Below are positions 1 through 14,500 of a DNA stretch of 64,000 bases, in pieces. A program made the translations under genes and the position numbers. Position 1 is the stretch's first letter; every line of letters starts with the position of its first letter. The notes beneath the pieces were generated by a model. That model worked only from the letters and a program-made list of their open reading frames with translations, did not search any database and had not been told where the DNA came from. Origin of the DNA: Syngnathus acus. Its lineage: Eukaryota > Chordata > Actinopteri > Syngnathiformes > Syngnathidae. The stretch is taken from the NCBI RefSeq assembly GCF_901709675.1, contig NC_051096.1, forward strand, positions 7,963,001 to 8,027,000, written 5' to 3'.

Positions 1-547
1 ACACTACACTACTTCAACCAAGAGGCACACACACACACACAATATAGTTTCCCCAAGACCATCAATATTCAAGAGGTATTCCTAAAGGAGCGACTTTTCG
101 TTCTCTTTCTGCTCCAATCAGACCTTTTGACATAAAAGTGACATTTACTGTTCACCATTGGACAGCAGTAAAGTAACATCAAACCCTTTACTAATAATCC
201 ATGCTAGCATTTCAAATGTTTGACACAACAAACTGTTCATACTATATCAGAGAGAAAACCGGGGTCGCTGATTCTTCTTGGTATTCAGCTAGCATTGGCA
301 GCCAGCAGTCGATAGGCGTTACTGATGTGCTTGCACCTTGCTCAAAAAAATCATTACGGCGATGGAGCTACGGGGGGGGGGGGACATTTAAATAGATTGC
401 CGTTGCGTAACTGATAAGTCTTCAGTTCGCCATCATAGTTGTGGTCAGGTGTTAATGCGTTCGGAGTCATTCGCTCCATTACTGGCTGTGTCGAAACCTG
501 CTGGACTATTTGCTTACTTGTTACATCCTTGTCGAGCTGACACTTAC
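1..547 (-). other. stt3b: stt3b intron 13 (partial)
   Basis: Intronic sequence left of exon 13. It holds a (CA)8 run at 26-41 and a 12-nt G run near 372-383. No exon was found here, so the remaining C-terminal exons are outside the window. Confidence 0.8.
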
Positions 548-721
548 CCTGATGTCCTTTGGGTGCTCGCCCTCGGCGATCCGCACCATCCATAGAAACT
601 TGTTGATGTCGTCGCCCGAGTAGCCGATGACGCCGCCGAAAATAATCAGCACATAGTCCACGTCCAGGGACCTCATGATTTTGTAGGCCGCACTTTCATT
701 GGAAGACATGGCTTTCCCCAC
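548..721 (-). CDS. stt3b: stt3b coding exon 13 (last exon inside the window)
   Basis: TTTAG|GTG at 721 and AGG|GTAAGT at 548. Encodes [20 protein letters not shown] through [15 protein letters not shown]. 174 nt, phase 0 at both ends. The expected next segment (vertebrate ESDYFTPQGEF) was looked for in 1-547 and not found, so the gene continues beyond the left edge. Confidence 0.95.
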
Positions 722-3700
722 CTAAAGTGTCCGCAAAAGTTTCATACATTTACAACCACAGCTCATTTACGCTAGTGTATTTAGGGAAAACTAAAAATAT
801 GGAACAATATAAAATAGATGAAACATGAAAGTGAATTTGACAGCGTATATTCCTAATCTTACTAGCAGTCCCTCATCCCTCCAAAATGGAGGAGATGCAG
901 ACAAAGACATTCAAAAGCGCGTTGGACACATTCCGGCTCTAATCGAGGAAGTTGGCCGCATCCTCGTGGATTAAACTTTTGATGACGCTTGTAAAGTGTC
1001 TCCTCTCTGCTTTGCGGGAGAGGTGCCTCCACTGTCACAGTGGGAGATGAAAGAAAGCGCAAATAAAATGCAACAGCGCGCAGGCACAGGTTGGAAGCAG
1101 AGCAGTAGCCAATTACGCCCTCTAATGCGCCGTGATTATATTTCCCAAGAACAGATGAGGAGCCAACGGGCAGCAAGGGCAGTTAAAGAGCAGATGGAGT
1201 TTGACACGAAAACATTTTGAAATGCAGCAGAGAGACAAATCAACACTTCGGCCCTCCGACAGTATGCGGCACCAATTAACTGTAGTGTCCTTAAATGAAA
1301 TGCCTAACACCGACCGAGCCTGTGAGGAGAAAGCAGTTCGAATTGGCAGTTTCATAAAAATGAAGACAGAGCTTGATCATCCGGAGTCTGATAGTCAATG
1401 AAACAAAATAGCTTACCAGCGCTATATGACTGTTGTTCCACGTGTTATTATCCACGAGCGTCGTCCTGTTGGCCATCCCGGCAATTTGATAACCGTAGTC
1501 CCACCATGACATGACGCGCGCGTGCTCATCAGTATTCTGCCTCAGCCAGTAGTACGCCTCCCTGAAGTCATCCAGGATGTTACGTGACCTGACAACACAA
1601 AGACCAATAAATAAAGCGTTACAGGGAAGTAGTTAAATAAATGCGGGGACGCTTTAGCATGTCCTTCCTGTTATAAATTCATTCGTCAAGTGGAGACAAT
1701 GCAAGGCCTGTATTAATTACAGCTAAGGTTCTTGTCGAGGGCAGAAAGAAAAGTATCTCGATTTGCTGGTGACAAGGGTTTTTCATTGAAAAAGAGGTAT
1801 CCAATCAATCGATGATCAAACTTGTCAATTAACGGCGTTATGGTCGCACCACTACAATTCACCGTTCTGGAATTTATAGCAGCAGCAGCAGCAGCAGCTT
1901 TTCTTGTAACTCCAACAAACGCAGATGGCGTTTGCTGTGGTAATGACATGCAACCGACACTTGGGTGTATCACATGTCAGAGTGGGAATGGCAGCCACCT
2001 AGTGGCACCACCTGTCGTTCTTTTGTCCTGCGGAGGAGGAGCGCAGCGTCTATTTGAGATGCAATACGCCCCGCCCCGCTTCATTTATTCAAGCTAGCAA
2101 TATTTGAGCAGCGGCCACTATTTGACTTAGCACACTATGTCCTCTGAACATAAAGCACCACATAAGTTTAACAGTCGCAGGACTGGGCTGAATTCAGGGG
2201 AAAATAAATAAAGCCGACAATTTGATCATGTCTCGCTGAGTCTATTTAGCAAGTCAGTAACGAGTGCTACGCTACTCTGTGAAGACGAGCGATAACTGCG
2301 GCATATCCTTAACACAAACACATTTACGTCGTGACCTAGAAACTCAAAAATAAGTAGCCGTATCAAAGCTTGCGCTGTCATGCACATCATCAATATTTCA
2401 ACAAATGGATGAAATATGCATGCACTCCCCAGCTCGCTGCTCTTTGTGGAGCCATGCTACTGTGAACTTCGCCTCCTCCTTATGCTAATTTCACAGCCAT
2501 TATCAAATTACAGCGTGTGTGCGTGTGCGTGTGCGTGCAACTCCTACCCGTCGTGGTTGTACGAGGCGAGTACCACGCTGGGGCTGGAGTAGGCATTGCT
2601 GGTGACCCAGGTGCAGTGGACGGCAAACATCATCAGGAGCATTAACATCAGCATGGTCACGATGGACTTGATGTTTGGCCCCAAACCTTCTTCTGCTTTC
2701 TCTTGCTCCGACACATGTTTTCGCACCTTGCCAGCCTGAAGACATATGCAAAGTGTCTTAAATTAAGAGTGCTCGTGTTTGAGCAAATGATGGCCTGGTT
2801 GATTTCATGCACCTCGACAATATGAGTGTCGGCGTACCTATTGTACAAATGCGAGACAAAGAATTCTACTGTTAGTATTCTCAGGCTTTTGGCTGATTAA
2901 AATGCCAGTGGTCCGGATGTTGTGGCGAGGATACTCATTTGGAAAATATGTATGCACATGTGGTGTTAAGCTTTGCACTCAATGTTTTGGCTGACATTTA
3001 TAAACAAACAATAAAGGGTATTAAAGCACCCGTTCATTGTGTGAGACCGCTTGGAGATGAATAAAAAGTATCAAATAGCTGGATGAATCACAGGTTAGCT
3101 GAAACGGCACGAAATCTTTTTGTGGGATGTGTAGATGAAAGCTGACTGTCTGCCAGCCTTCCTTTTGAGCACCACAAAGGGTGTCGAGCCAAGTTCACAA
3201 ACAAAAAGAGAGATCGCAGTGACTTTTAATCGAGGGCTGGATTTACACTTCCATTTCCGCCTCTCAAGTACGATATGCATCACAGCAGATTGAAACGGTA
3301 TGGTATAATACACCTCAACAAGACAGGCTGTTGAAATGTTTTTTTGACAATGATTCTACCCAACCTTATCATAGAGATTCCCAGAATTCCTCTTGTCGTC
3401 CTCATCGCTGCTATCTTCAGCGGGGGGTTTCTCCCGCTTGGTGTCATCTCCCATGTAGTGTTCAAAGACGCTGGAGAAAGCTACTGCTGACAGCATGCAC
3501 ACCACCGGAGTCAGTGTCAGCATGAGACGCACCATCACCCCGGCGAAGTACACCGCACTGATGGCGTACAGGGCAACTGCGAGGAAGGAAGAGAGAAGAA
3601 ACAAAAAACAGGTGACTCATTGAATAAGAATATATGAAAAAAAGAATGAGAGTAAAGGGAATCCCATGAAGAAAGTGACAAAGTAGCCCCAGACTCAGTT

Positions 3701-5479
3701 CATCAGTCTTGTAATTCTCCTCCACATTGCACGCCCTGAATAGAAAACGCCTTTATAGCGTTCCGTCCTTGAAAAGCGCCGGCCGGCCGGCCGACCTGGC
3801 TCAACAAGTGAGTGGCTAATCAATAGCAATAATTGGCTGAGTAAGTTGTCGGAGAACCAGACTGCTGAAGGACTTTGCTATTGCTTTAAAGGTTCTCTGC
3901 CCTTCATCTGGACAGAGCTAATCTTTCATCTTGAAAGCTTGTAATAATTTGGTGACTTTCGTTCTGTTGTCCTTCAGACGCAGTCAGACTGCTGCCTATT
4001 CAGACTGCTGCTTTTTCACCAAAAATAACACATTATTGCCTTAAAAGCACCTCGGTGTATTCAATCAGAGAAAATGGAGTGATTCACCCAATCCCATTAA
4101 CAAAACAGACAGTCATTGTTTGTCGCACTGAGACCGCCAACTGGCTGCTCCTGGAACAGCAGGCAGCCAACAAAAGGACTCTCATAGTTGTAAAGATTCA
4201 ATGATCAGATTGCCGGAGCCGAAAATTCTCTCGATTATTAAAAACGTATTCAGCTATTGCCATGCCATACGTGGATTCCATATTTCCTTTATCTTTTGGC
4301 ACAATCCGTTTCAAATTAGTCAGCAACAATGCAAGAGAGCTGAAGGTGACGGACACCCAGACGGACAATCACTAGATTTCACAATATGGAAATGTTTAAT
4401 CGTTGAGGGATTCTTGATGGACAGCCATTGAAGAATATTTCTTCCTCCCACACTCAACATCCTTTTTTTAAAAGATAAATGTGAGTGTTTTCTTATCTGA
4501 ATGACGGCGACTTGGCACTTCATTAAGACTCGATTGAATAAAAATCAAACTGTCAGCATTCACTTTCTGCAGCAGCACATTTGGCTTCAGAGAGACTTTT
4601 GCGCTCCATTCAATTCAGCATTTCCTTTCCATAATTTAGCTTTTGCTCACGTCATAATAGTGGCATGGACGGCAATTTTCCTGCATGGATATAGGTACAC
4701 ATGGTGTCCCTCAAGGCTTAATGTTGGGTCCCCTTGTGTTCATAATCACACTGGCCACATCAAAAGTTACAAGTCATTCTAAATAACAACAACAACAACA
4801 AAACACCCTTGGCCTTTCTTTCCACCCCATCAAAGTGACTTAACGATATCACGCCCTGGATGTCTGCCAACCACTTGAAAGTGAACCGCGCTGTCCCCAA
4901 ATCTATTCCCTTCAAGGGACTTGAAGAATTTAGTGTCTTTTGCTAGGATCAAACGAGGCTCATTCATCTTGTGACGATCCACTGAGTGGTAAAACATGCC
5001 CCAAATGATAGATAGATAGATAGATTGCAGTTGGTTAGCGCACACCTCTTGGACACATAGCGGGTACATTGCATGCCCTTGATTCTCAATTAGAGCGAGT
5101 CTTACCAAACACCCGTTCGTCATTTATGTTCTTGATGCAGAACCAGAGGCCTGCCGGGAACGTGCACACGAGGATGTGAAGGTCGAAGAAGAAGGAGACC
5201 CACGTGGTCGGCTGGTGCTCCGAGACCGACGCTATGATAGGGATGTGGATCTTGGCATAGCTAAAGGGGGAAAGTTGGAAGGACACAGATGAGCATTTGG
5301 ACAGATTGTACAATCCATTCTCTAGAATAAGAAGGTGGGATGAAGCTATATCACCACAGATGAGTTATGCTCTTTCTTGGTGTTTTTATGCTATCTGTTC
5401 ATTCATTACAGCCTGAAACTTGGAATATTTTCCCTTTTAAGCGATGAGTGATTAGAATAGTGGGGGAAGAAAAGCCAGC

Positions 5480-5526
<47 letters not shown>

Positions 5527-8500
5527 CAAAAAGAATTTCTATCAACCTACTAAGGACAAGACAAGTCTTATACGGCTTCAATTAGCAAACAACGGGAGAA
5601 CGGATTGCCACACGCGCGTTTGTCTTTTGGAGATCACAGGACACATGCTGCTATGTGGGGGCAAAAAAAGAGTTGAAACCTCTGTGTGACATGGTACAGT
5701 GATGAGCATTTTGTTCAACTCCTCAATTGTTCAGTACAACTCACCCAGTGTCCCAAAGTGAGTAGAAACGCCCACTCCACGGAGCAATGTATCCTAAAAA
5801 TAGAAGAGAAAAAAAAAAAAAGAAATCATTATCATATTCAATCTATCCTCTATTGTGCAATCAATCTCATCTCAGCTGACACAGGTCGAGAGACACGCCA
5901 GCCAGATCATTCAAGTCGCTTAGGCCGACACGGGAGATTGCAAATGTCTTTTGTTTTCTGACTGCCAATTTGGCTGGCGGCCGGCCGGCCCTGTGGCCAA
6001 ATATGACTTCTATCAGCTCGAGTTTGGCTCTATTGTGTAGCCTTTCATTGTGTGGCCAGCTTCCATTCTAAAAGTCCATCTACTCTCTCCAAGAGCAGAA
6101 CACACAATCTCTGCCATTTTTAGACAACTCACTGACAAAATCACTGTGTGCAATATGTGTAAGACCACTTTAAACCACCATTCTTTGTGCTGTTATAATT
6201 CCCTGCAAGACATTTTGTGCGGGCTATAAAAATATTAAAGGATAGACCAATCAAAGGCTCCAGAAAATGCAGCGCTCATGTGTGATTATAAGAATGTGTC
6301 TACAGTAGTATCCTGACAACTTAATGACTGCAATTCTCATATTTATAAACATAAGAGGAAGCATTTAAGCTGCAAATTACACACAGGGTATTTCATATAT
6401 ATGCATCCATATTTGGAATACATTACAGCTTTGAATTGTTGCTCGGGGGGCCTCTGGTCGTCGTCGTACACGTGCACAGCCGACAACACAAATGAGCTCA
6501 GCTGAATATTTAGAAATGCAATGTTACCCATTTTTGAGTGCTGACTCATTTGTTTCCACATTACACCTCAGTAGAACTAGCTATTGATTATCAGCAACTT
6601 GACATAAATTAATGATCGACAGACTCATCAAATGCGTTTTATGGATACTATTTGAGTGCGCTTGTAAATTTATTCCATTCATCGCCTTTCGGGACTTTCA
6701 TTTGGTGTGATGTTAAACAGAGTTTTGCTGAGAAGTGCTCCCGAAATGCTAAATCAACTCTAATTCATACAAATGGAATGAAATGTAATTTTGCAAAAAA
6801 ACAAAAAGCACTCCATCCCGCAGCAGAAATTACAGCTCGGAAATACTCGAGGAAAATCTCAATGAAATCAATAAATGACAACGGAAGCATGAAATGTAGG
6901 CGGCTCAGCTCGTCATAAAACCACAGCGGAGATGCACAACACACGAGAAAATATTAACCAGGACAATGTGAAAAGCAAAAAAAAAAAAAAAAAAAAGAGA
7001 TACCCTGACACATGCTGAGAGGTATCACCAAAACCTCAGCATATATGCGGAACTTTGGGAGGTTTTTTTTCTCCTTCTATTCTTTTGTCATGCCAACCAC
7101 AAAAGGATATCGCTGATGCAGACTAGAAAAATGTGATGACACCCAGAAAAAGAATTTCTTGTGACATCCAGGTAGCGAGCTATCTACCGTGACTGCTCAG
7201 TACAATACGACAACAACAATAATATGAGGAAAACATTCCCTAGAAAATCTTGTCTGACTTTTACATGAAGGTGCCTGTAGTATTCTCCACGTATACAAAA
7301 TTTGCATTTAACTTCTGTTTTACTAAGAATGTTAGTTACTTGAAAAATGACCTGCTCAGTTTGTTTCCATTGTGCTATTAGATAAAAATGCATTCCATTT
7401 ACACGACTGCTTGGCCTCACAATCACACGAGAGCTTTAATGTGGCATGAAATCAACGAACCCTCAGGGCAAGTCTATTTGATGCAAGGATCCCGGCCGGA
7501 TCAGTTCATTTGAGAAGACGCTTATTAATCTAATCTGCCATGGGACTGGTGCAAAAATGACACGGTGTGCATAAGAGGACATTACGGCAAGTATTGTAAA
7601 GAGCAATAAATCAGATTCAATAGATGAGAAAGCAAAAGACATTTACCAGGAATAATATTGAGATTGCTCGCACGTCTAATTACATTAAACGCAATTAAAT
7701 CTTTAATCTTATAATTACCGAGTGCAATAGAGCAAAAGATAAAGAAGCTGCGCAAGAAATATCCATCTAAATATGAAAAACAAAATTGAAAGTAAAGCCT
7801 GAGCACATCTGTATAGTAATACAGAGCACATGGTGCATGACAGGATATTAGAAATGCATACGTACCTGTGTATGTGAGATAGATCACGGTGAGGAAGACC
7901 ACGCCAGCGGCCAGAGAAACGCCGAGGAAGAAGAGTGTTTGGAATTCTTGCCTGGTCAGTCTGTCTCTCAAGTACTGCAGGAAGGCATATGCTTGGAGAA
8001 GTGCAAACACGCCTGGGGGGGAAAATAAAAAAAAAATAAAAAAGACTCAATAATGAATCTCTTGTCATTCATGGCACCCTTTGTTTTCACTGAATGGGTC
8101 TTTCTTATTCAATTTGCCCCCCTTCTTTTAAGCATCTGGTGAATTTGATATAAGAGAAATGAAGCACTTCTTTCCAGCGCTTTCAGCATCTCCTTTGACA
8201 ATGCGCATCACCCCGTTGCTGCCTTTCCTTCCTTCAATGTGTCTTGGAAAGCAGCCAGCCACGCTGCTAAAATTCCATCCCACCTTCCCGCTGCCACGGG
8301 GGGCACCGTCCCAACAATTCCATGGCTCACTCGCTCTTCTAAGTGCTACCAGCAGATGTTCCGAGCAGCTGCTACGCAGGCAAACATAAAATATACTTGC
8401 TCTCTCGGTGTGAGCCGTGAGTGGCAGATATTTAAGGTGTTGAATTGTTTAACGCCGTTTGTGTGCAATGTAAGAAGAAAGAAAAAAGAAAAACACTAGT

Positions 8501-11500
8501 ATACTGCAGCGGTGGTAGTTGGAAAAGTTCACATTATTAGGGACTCGACGCGTAACTCAAATGAGTCACATCTGACTTACCGGCAGCAGCCATATGCTCG
8601 CTGGTCCTGATCGGCTGGAAGCCCACAAACGGAATCTGCATCGATAGCACGAGACCAACAATGTAGAATGTGCTGTAAGCTGAAGAGAGACAGAGGGTGG
8701 GAGGAAAAAAATATATATTACAAGCTCAAACTCTCAAAGGGATATCAATGTCGGCTATTTCCAGCTTGTCTACTTGCATCCCCCCCCCATGTTCATTATC
8801 CGTCCGTCCGTCCCACTGTAACCAAAGCCTCTTTTTTCATCTTCAATTACAATTCTGAGCAGCTGTTGGTCGGTTGTATAAGAGGAGGAGATTTCTATTT
8901 GCATGCATTTCCATTGAAAATCCAATTGAAGTGTAAAAGATCAAGTCAGTCCCGACAAACGCGTGCGCCATACCGATGTAGACTCTTCGGCTGTAACGTT
9001 GCATCAGCAGCAGCACAAACACGTGGAGGGGAATCAGGTTGATGATGAACACGTAGCCTCCCCATGCCGACACCTGCAAGAGACAACCAGTACATATATT
9101 TCAAAGTTAGGTGACCATATTAATCATGTCAAATGAGTGGCATATTTGCATTTGGAGTTTAAATATTCAATTGGGCACAATGAGCGACGGCGCTTCCCGA
9201 TGATTGTGCGTCGTGGCTGTTTATAGACAGAGGGATAATGAAAACACATTACTGGAAGAACGAGCATGACGGCAAGAGAGATTCGGGCATAATGCTTCTC
9301 CACCCTCGCACACTTCCGATTGGAAAGAAAAAGATGTTGCACAGCAACGAGAAAGCTTCTGGTGGCGTCCCTCCATCAGCCCAAGCCTGTCGCTTTGATC
9401 CTTTTACCTTATCTCGCACTTCCCGATGAGGCCGATAGCGAGATCGAGGACCTCTTTTTATCGACATGCAACTCTCGCACTTGTCGCATTCGGTTGCAGC
9501 CCGTGTTAAAAGCAAAACAGGATTGTAAAAAAGAAAAAAAGAAAAATTCAATGCAGTATGATGCTGTACTTTAGCCTCACGACCAAAAGCTTTTTTGTTG
9601 TTGCTAGGACGACTGTCTCAACAACAGTGGGGGGGATAAAATACAGATAAAATAAAATACAAATTAGCAATTCAGATTGAGCATGATGGAAGGAAAGAGC
9701 AATATCACATCCCCTCTTTCTTCAGAGGGTAAAAAGAAAAACCTGCAATTGTCCTTCTGAATTCAATGAGCTTAAAAACAACCTGTACTTAACAATTCAA
9801 TAGACTCTCAGTTTCTTCGCTTACACAAACATCAGCAGAAGGAAGGGCTGGAATAAAACAAATAGCAGCTGTAGCCATGGGGTGAAACATCAAAATGTCA
9901 GCAGTGTCACTGTTTGTGTGCAACGACACTTACCATATAAAAATAGCAGAGGCAACAGCCAATGGTCCAGAACACGGAACCCGTCTTCACAGATTTCACC
10001 TGGGGAAAAACAAGCAGTTCATTCATGGCCGCAGCGAAGATAGATTTAATAGTCATACATTTGTTTAATATACATCTCAGGTTGCTGTCACATTCTTCCA
10101 ATTCCTGATCATAAAACCAACAGAAGAGTGCTGGTGTTGGTCCAACCGGTTATACATGTTGAACAAAATAGCAGCTATGCTTTATTTTTCTATGACACGG
10201 TCAAATAAAAGTTACAATTTGGGGAAAAACTTGCATGATGGCATTTTCCCCCCAATCAATCAGTGCTGTGTGCAAACTCCAAAATATATAATCTCATACG
10301 GTCCCTGCGCTCCTATTCGCCAGCCCTGTTGGAGGTATTTAGTCAAAAAGAAAGGTAATAAAGTAGCGTCCATGGAAGGTGAATCCCACCAAGATGATTG
10401 CATCATGACCAATGAATGGCTCTCCTGCGGCATGATGTATTAACTAGCGCCTTTCTCCTTTGGTATTTGAGCTCGGTGACAACATTCACATAGCATCATT
10501 TGAATTGGAAGGAGAGAGCATCAAATTGAATCCGAAAAAGACGGGACGATGCGCTTGGCCAAAGCTCTCCTTTTGTCTGCCATTACTGTGCGTCCGCATC
10601 GAAAGCCTCCCATGCAGGCCTTTTAAGACTGCTGATCTATAATTCATCATCTGAGACCGTACAACATAAAACGGGGGCCCAACATGAACAAAGGACTGTG
10701 AAAGATGCTTTGCGGCCAGAAGAAAAATGAGTCCCAACTCCAATGGCGCATACATACCCAGAGATAGTAAGTGAACTGGAGGGCAAAGATGGCAATGCCC
10801 TCGTTGTCAAAGGAGCCGGCCACGGAGCGGGAGATGTAGCCGGGGACGATGGCGATGAAGCAGGCCGCCAGCAGCCCTGCGCCCTGGTTCCACAGCTCCC
10901 GCGTCAGCAAGAAGGTGGAGATGGCCGTGAGACCGCTGAACACCGGCGCCAGAAAAACGCACACGTCTCGAATGTGGACCGTGATGTGAAGCAAGTTGAG
11001 CACGTAGTGGATGAGTCCTGCCGTCACCATTAATCCGGGATAGACCTGGCCAGATAGGATGGGGAAAGAAACAGGAAAAACGTTTCTCATTTCAAAAACA
11101 AAATAAGTACCAAGAAAGAAGCTTTCACCAAAGATGCACTTGTGGTGCCATTGTCTTAATCATAACAATGTTTGCTTTATAGCTTCTATTGTGCTTTGTT
11201 TGGACCACCATTCAAGAAACACTTCTTTCTTATCTTTGGTGTCAGGAGAAAGCATATCTGGCAGTTTCTCCTCTGCATGACGGCTGGTAGTGAAATGGAA
11301 AGAAGATGGACTGGGCTCAAAAGAAACTGATAAAGGCCCCATCTATTTGCTAAATGGCGGAACCACGTGAGTGCTTGGAGCCTTCATGTTAGCATACACA
11401 ATTCATGAGAACAGTCTGAATCTAAATAAATTAAAAAAATAAAATAAAAAAGCCAGCAGGCAGCAGCTTGATATAATGCAGTGGTATAAAGGGCACAGAA

Positions 11501-14500
11501 TTATATTGCTCCTGTTACAGATTTGAAAGTGAGTTATTACCGCACGTTTGCGTGCAAGGTTAGATTTAGCTAGCTTACATAACCGCTAATGTGACACTGA
11601 TGCCATTTCGTGGTGTTTTCCGATTGGCCCAGTCAATGTCAGCGATCGGCGCAATTGCTGTTGTAACATAGCCCCACCACCGTGCCGTCCGTGCACCAGG
11701 TCGAAACTCACTATCTCTGACGATGAGTACAAGCAGACGACAGGTTTTGCTATTCCTCGCTGCTCTTGTGTATTACGGAACACAACGAGCAAACATTATC
11801 TGTCATGTTTTTTAAGCGGCTGCCCTTTATCATCAGCTTAAGTAGGCGTTGCGATGATAATGGTATCTGCACACACAAAAAAAAAAGTCGAGAACTGTCA
11901 CATGACTGACATGGGGGATTTTGGATTTAAAGAGCATTAAGGCCAAAAGTGTGACGGAATTACGGGCTGTGCAATTTGTTTATGAATTTAATGACTATAA
12001 TTGGATACGAGAGAAATGAAAATATTGTGGCAATGACCAGCCACGACACAACTATGACTGACAGACTCTCTGCTGGGCTATTAATGAGCCGAAACAACAA
12101 CAACAGTCCCTGTAAAATATGTTCAAAGCCTGCTGCTACGTTTAAGACTCATCCGATTCGAAGAAATGTTGCCATGGTGCATGACTTTGAACACAGCATC
12201 TCGAAAACCTCTGCTACAAATCATATCATTAGTTGAATTATATTTGCTTTTTTTTTTTTGTGTGCATGACAAAAAAGGAGCCTGGTGAAAGGTGATTGGA
12301 GTCAAACTCATTGTTAAATACATTTGTAAAATAATAATTAAACATGCATTTGATCCACGTCAATGCAGCATCTAAAACTGTGTGACCAAAGAGAAGATCT
12401 TGTGTGAGCCTCAAAATGATACTGCGTTAATAAAAAGATTGCAATAAAGGTTTCATTATTTTCCTGGCTAAAATGTGTTCTTAATACCTAGAGAGGCAAT
12501 CTAGCAGAAAAGCAGAAATGTGCGATGAGGAGCACGACCTCATTTTGCAGCAGAGGAAAAAACGTACCGTGCCACCTACGATCCTTCCCAACGGGTACCA
12601 GGCTCTTTCATCAAACCAGTTAAGAAACTCATAGAAGCCATTGGTTGTGAGATGATGTGTTGATCTGTAGTTGAACCTGAGGAGACACAAAAAAGATGAA
12701 GGTTAAGAATGACTGCACCACATTTTCATCCTTGTCACAGCTTGCCAAATTGCTATGTCAGCTGACGGACCAAAAAACCATTTTCCAAAGAAGGATGGCT
12801 TTTGTGGGAGTAGAAACAATAGGGAAGCGGCAGATGCTTTGCCTTGCCTTGCCTTGTGAAAAAGAGGGAAGATAAGGCTTCAATTCACTCCGAGCCTTTG
12901 CGGTGATGCCAACTGCTAAGGTCAGCCTAAGTTAAAAAAGAAAAAGAAAAAATTGATTGCAGGCAAATGCACCCTGCGGAATTATGCTGTGGACAAATAA
13001 TTCTAACTGCAATCAACCATGTGCCAGGGTTGCAGCAACCCAAATGAAACCATTTCAATAATCGACAGGACAACAAAAAACACTGGGGCAAACACTTGCA
13101 CAAAAATGTTGCCATTGCTGGAAAAAACAAAGTATTTTTGATGCGAACCCTATTCAGATTCCATATAGTACTGTTGACGATTCAAGGGGCACATCCTTAA
13201 TCCGATTAGCAGACACATAAGCATCCAAAGAGGATGTCAGCTCGAATCCTCCTTGTGACGAATATGCCTGATGGACAGAATTTATGTTGAAGAGCCAGAC
13301 GACACAAACACCAGATAGATTCCGATTAAATACTCAGTAGTGTCAATATCTGCCGGTTGGCACGGAATTACAACTCCACATAATTCCGCTGCGGAGGAAC
13401 GGCTGGTAATAGTCGAAAAAACAAAATTATGCAACCCCCTCAAACGGTTTTAGAACTATTAGTTCAAACCATAAACATCCCCCAAACGATGATTCCAAAA
13501 CACTTCGATCTCATTTCAAATGTATCAAAGAGCATTAGCCTAAAAATAAACGATGGCATGTTTGATCAAATGCTCTGGAGGTATGTAATCTGGAAGTTCT
13601 CCTAAAAAGCCAGGCTAAACTTAGCTCCTTGTTTAGTCTTCATTCTGTGCAAGTCTATACCAATTATCTCCCAAAAAGACTCAAAATTGCATCCACGTTT
13701 GCTTGAGTGAAGAAGTCAATTAAAAATCCAATAGACACAATTCATTTTGGCAACTATGTTCATAAAATGGACTAACTTGTGTTCTGAACAGAGTTAAATC
13801 AAATGGTGTGTTTCAAGACACATTATGTGGGGCTTTCTTTGAAATGAAAAAATGTGGCCAATCCAATCAAAAGAAGAAAATTAAATGTAAGACCCAAAAC
13901 TAAACAAATAAATTCAAACGGTGGGCATATGAATCAAAGGAAATGGATTTTGGAAGAATGGCTTTTATCCCACCCCAAAAAATGCAATTGCAAAAATAGG
14001 ATAAGCCACTGGAGGAACAACGGCATTTTGATTCATTACTGACAAAAAAACAGTATTTTTTACACTGCAAACCAAAGCTGTCATATGCCTATTCAATGAC
14101 ACTGATGCCTATTTAAATCATTCTCTCACTAATCTTTATCACCATGCGTCATTAAGACTTGAGGCCTGTCCGCGTCTTATACTTACTGACAGTGGTTTGA
14201 CCAGCACTGCACCACACTAGGAGTGCAGGACGGCCATCTTGTTCTTGTACAGAACTGATACATCCAAACATTTACTTGCTGCGGGAAAGCAAAAATAAAT
14301 AAATAAATCAAATACATCTTCCGGAAATGAATAGGCCATAAAAGGGGATGAGAAAGCAAAGTACAGCAGTGGACACTTAAAGCTGTCGACCATACAATTG
14401 ATTAGTGTGTTCCAAAAAAACAGGTGGTTATTTTTCCTGCGTTGATCATAATGGCTTTGCTATGTACTGCAAAGTCACTAAGAGACCCACCGATTGTAGT

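Larger units (their letters stand above)
2736..5105 (-). other. stt3b: stt3b introns 10 (2736-3364) and 9 (3577-5105)
   Basis: Intron 10 shows nothing notable. Intron 9 holds a (GGCC)4 palindromic run at about 3778-3794, a retrotransposon relic at 4690-4760, (AAC)n at 4784-4803 and (GATA)4 at 5008-5025. Confidence 0.75.
8013..10757 (-). other. stt3b: stt3b introns 6 (8013-8580), 5 (8680-8973), 4 (9074-9933) and 3 (10000-10757)
   Basis: Short introns between exons 3 and 7. Intron 5 holds a C9 run near 8779 and (GTCC)n at about 8802-8814. I see no further feature in them. Confidence 0.7.

Noticed and set aside
354-593. Minus-strand frame examined as a possible stt3b C-terminal exon
   Set aside because: It is an alternative frame through exon 13 plus intron. 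It lacks the expected ESDYFTPQGEF-type sequence.
1993-2006. CCACCTAGTGGCAC as a CTCF-like site
   Set aside because: Palindromic resemblance only; several core positions disagree with the CTCF consensus.
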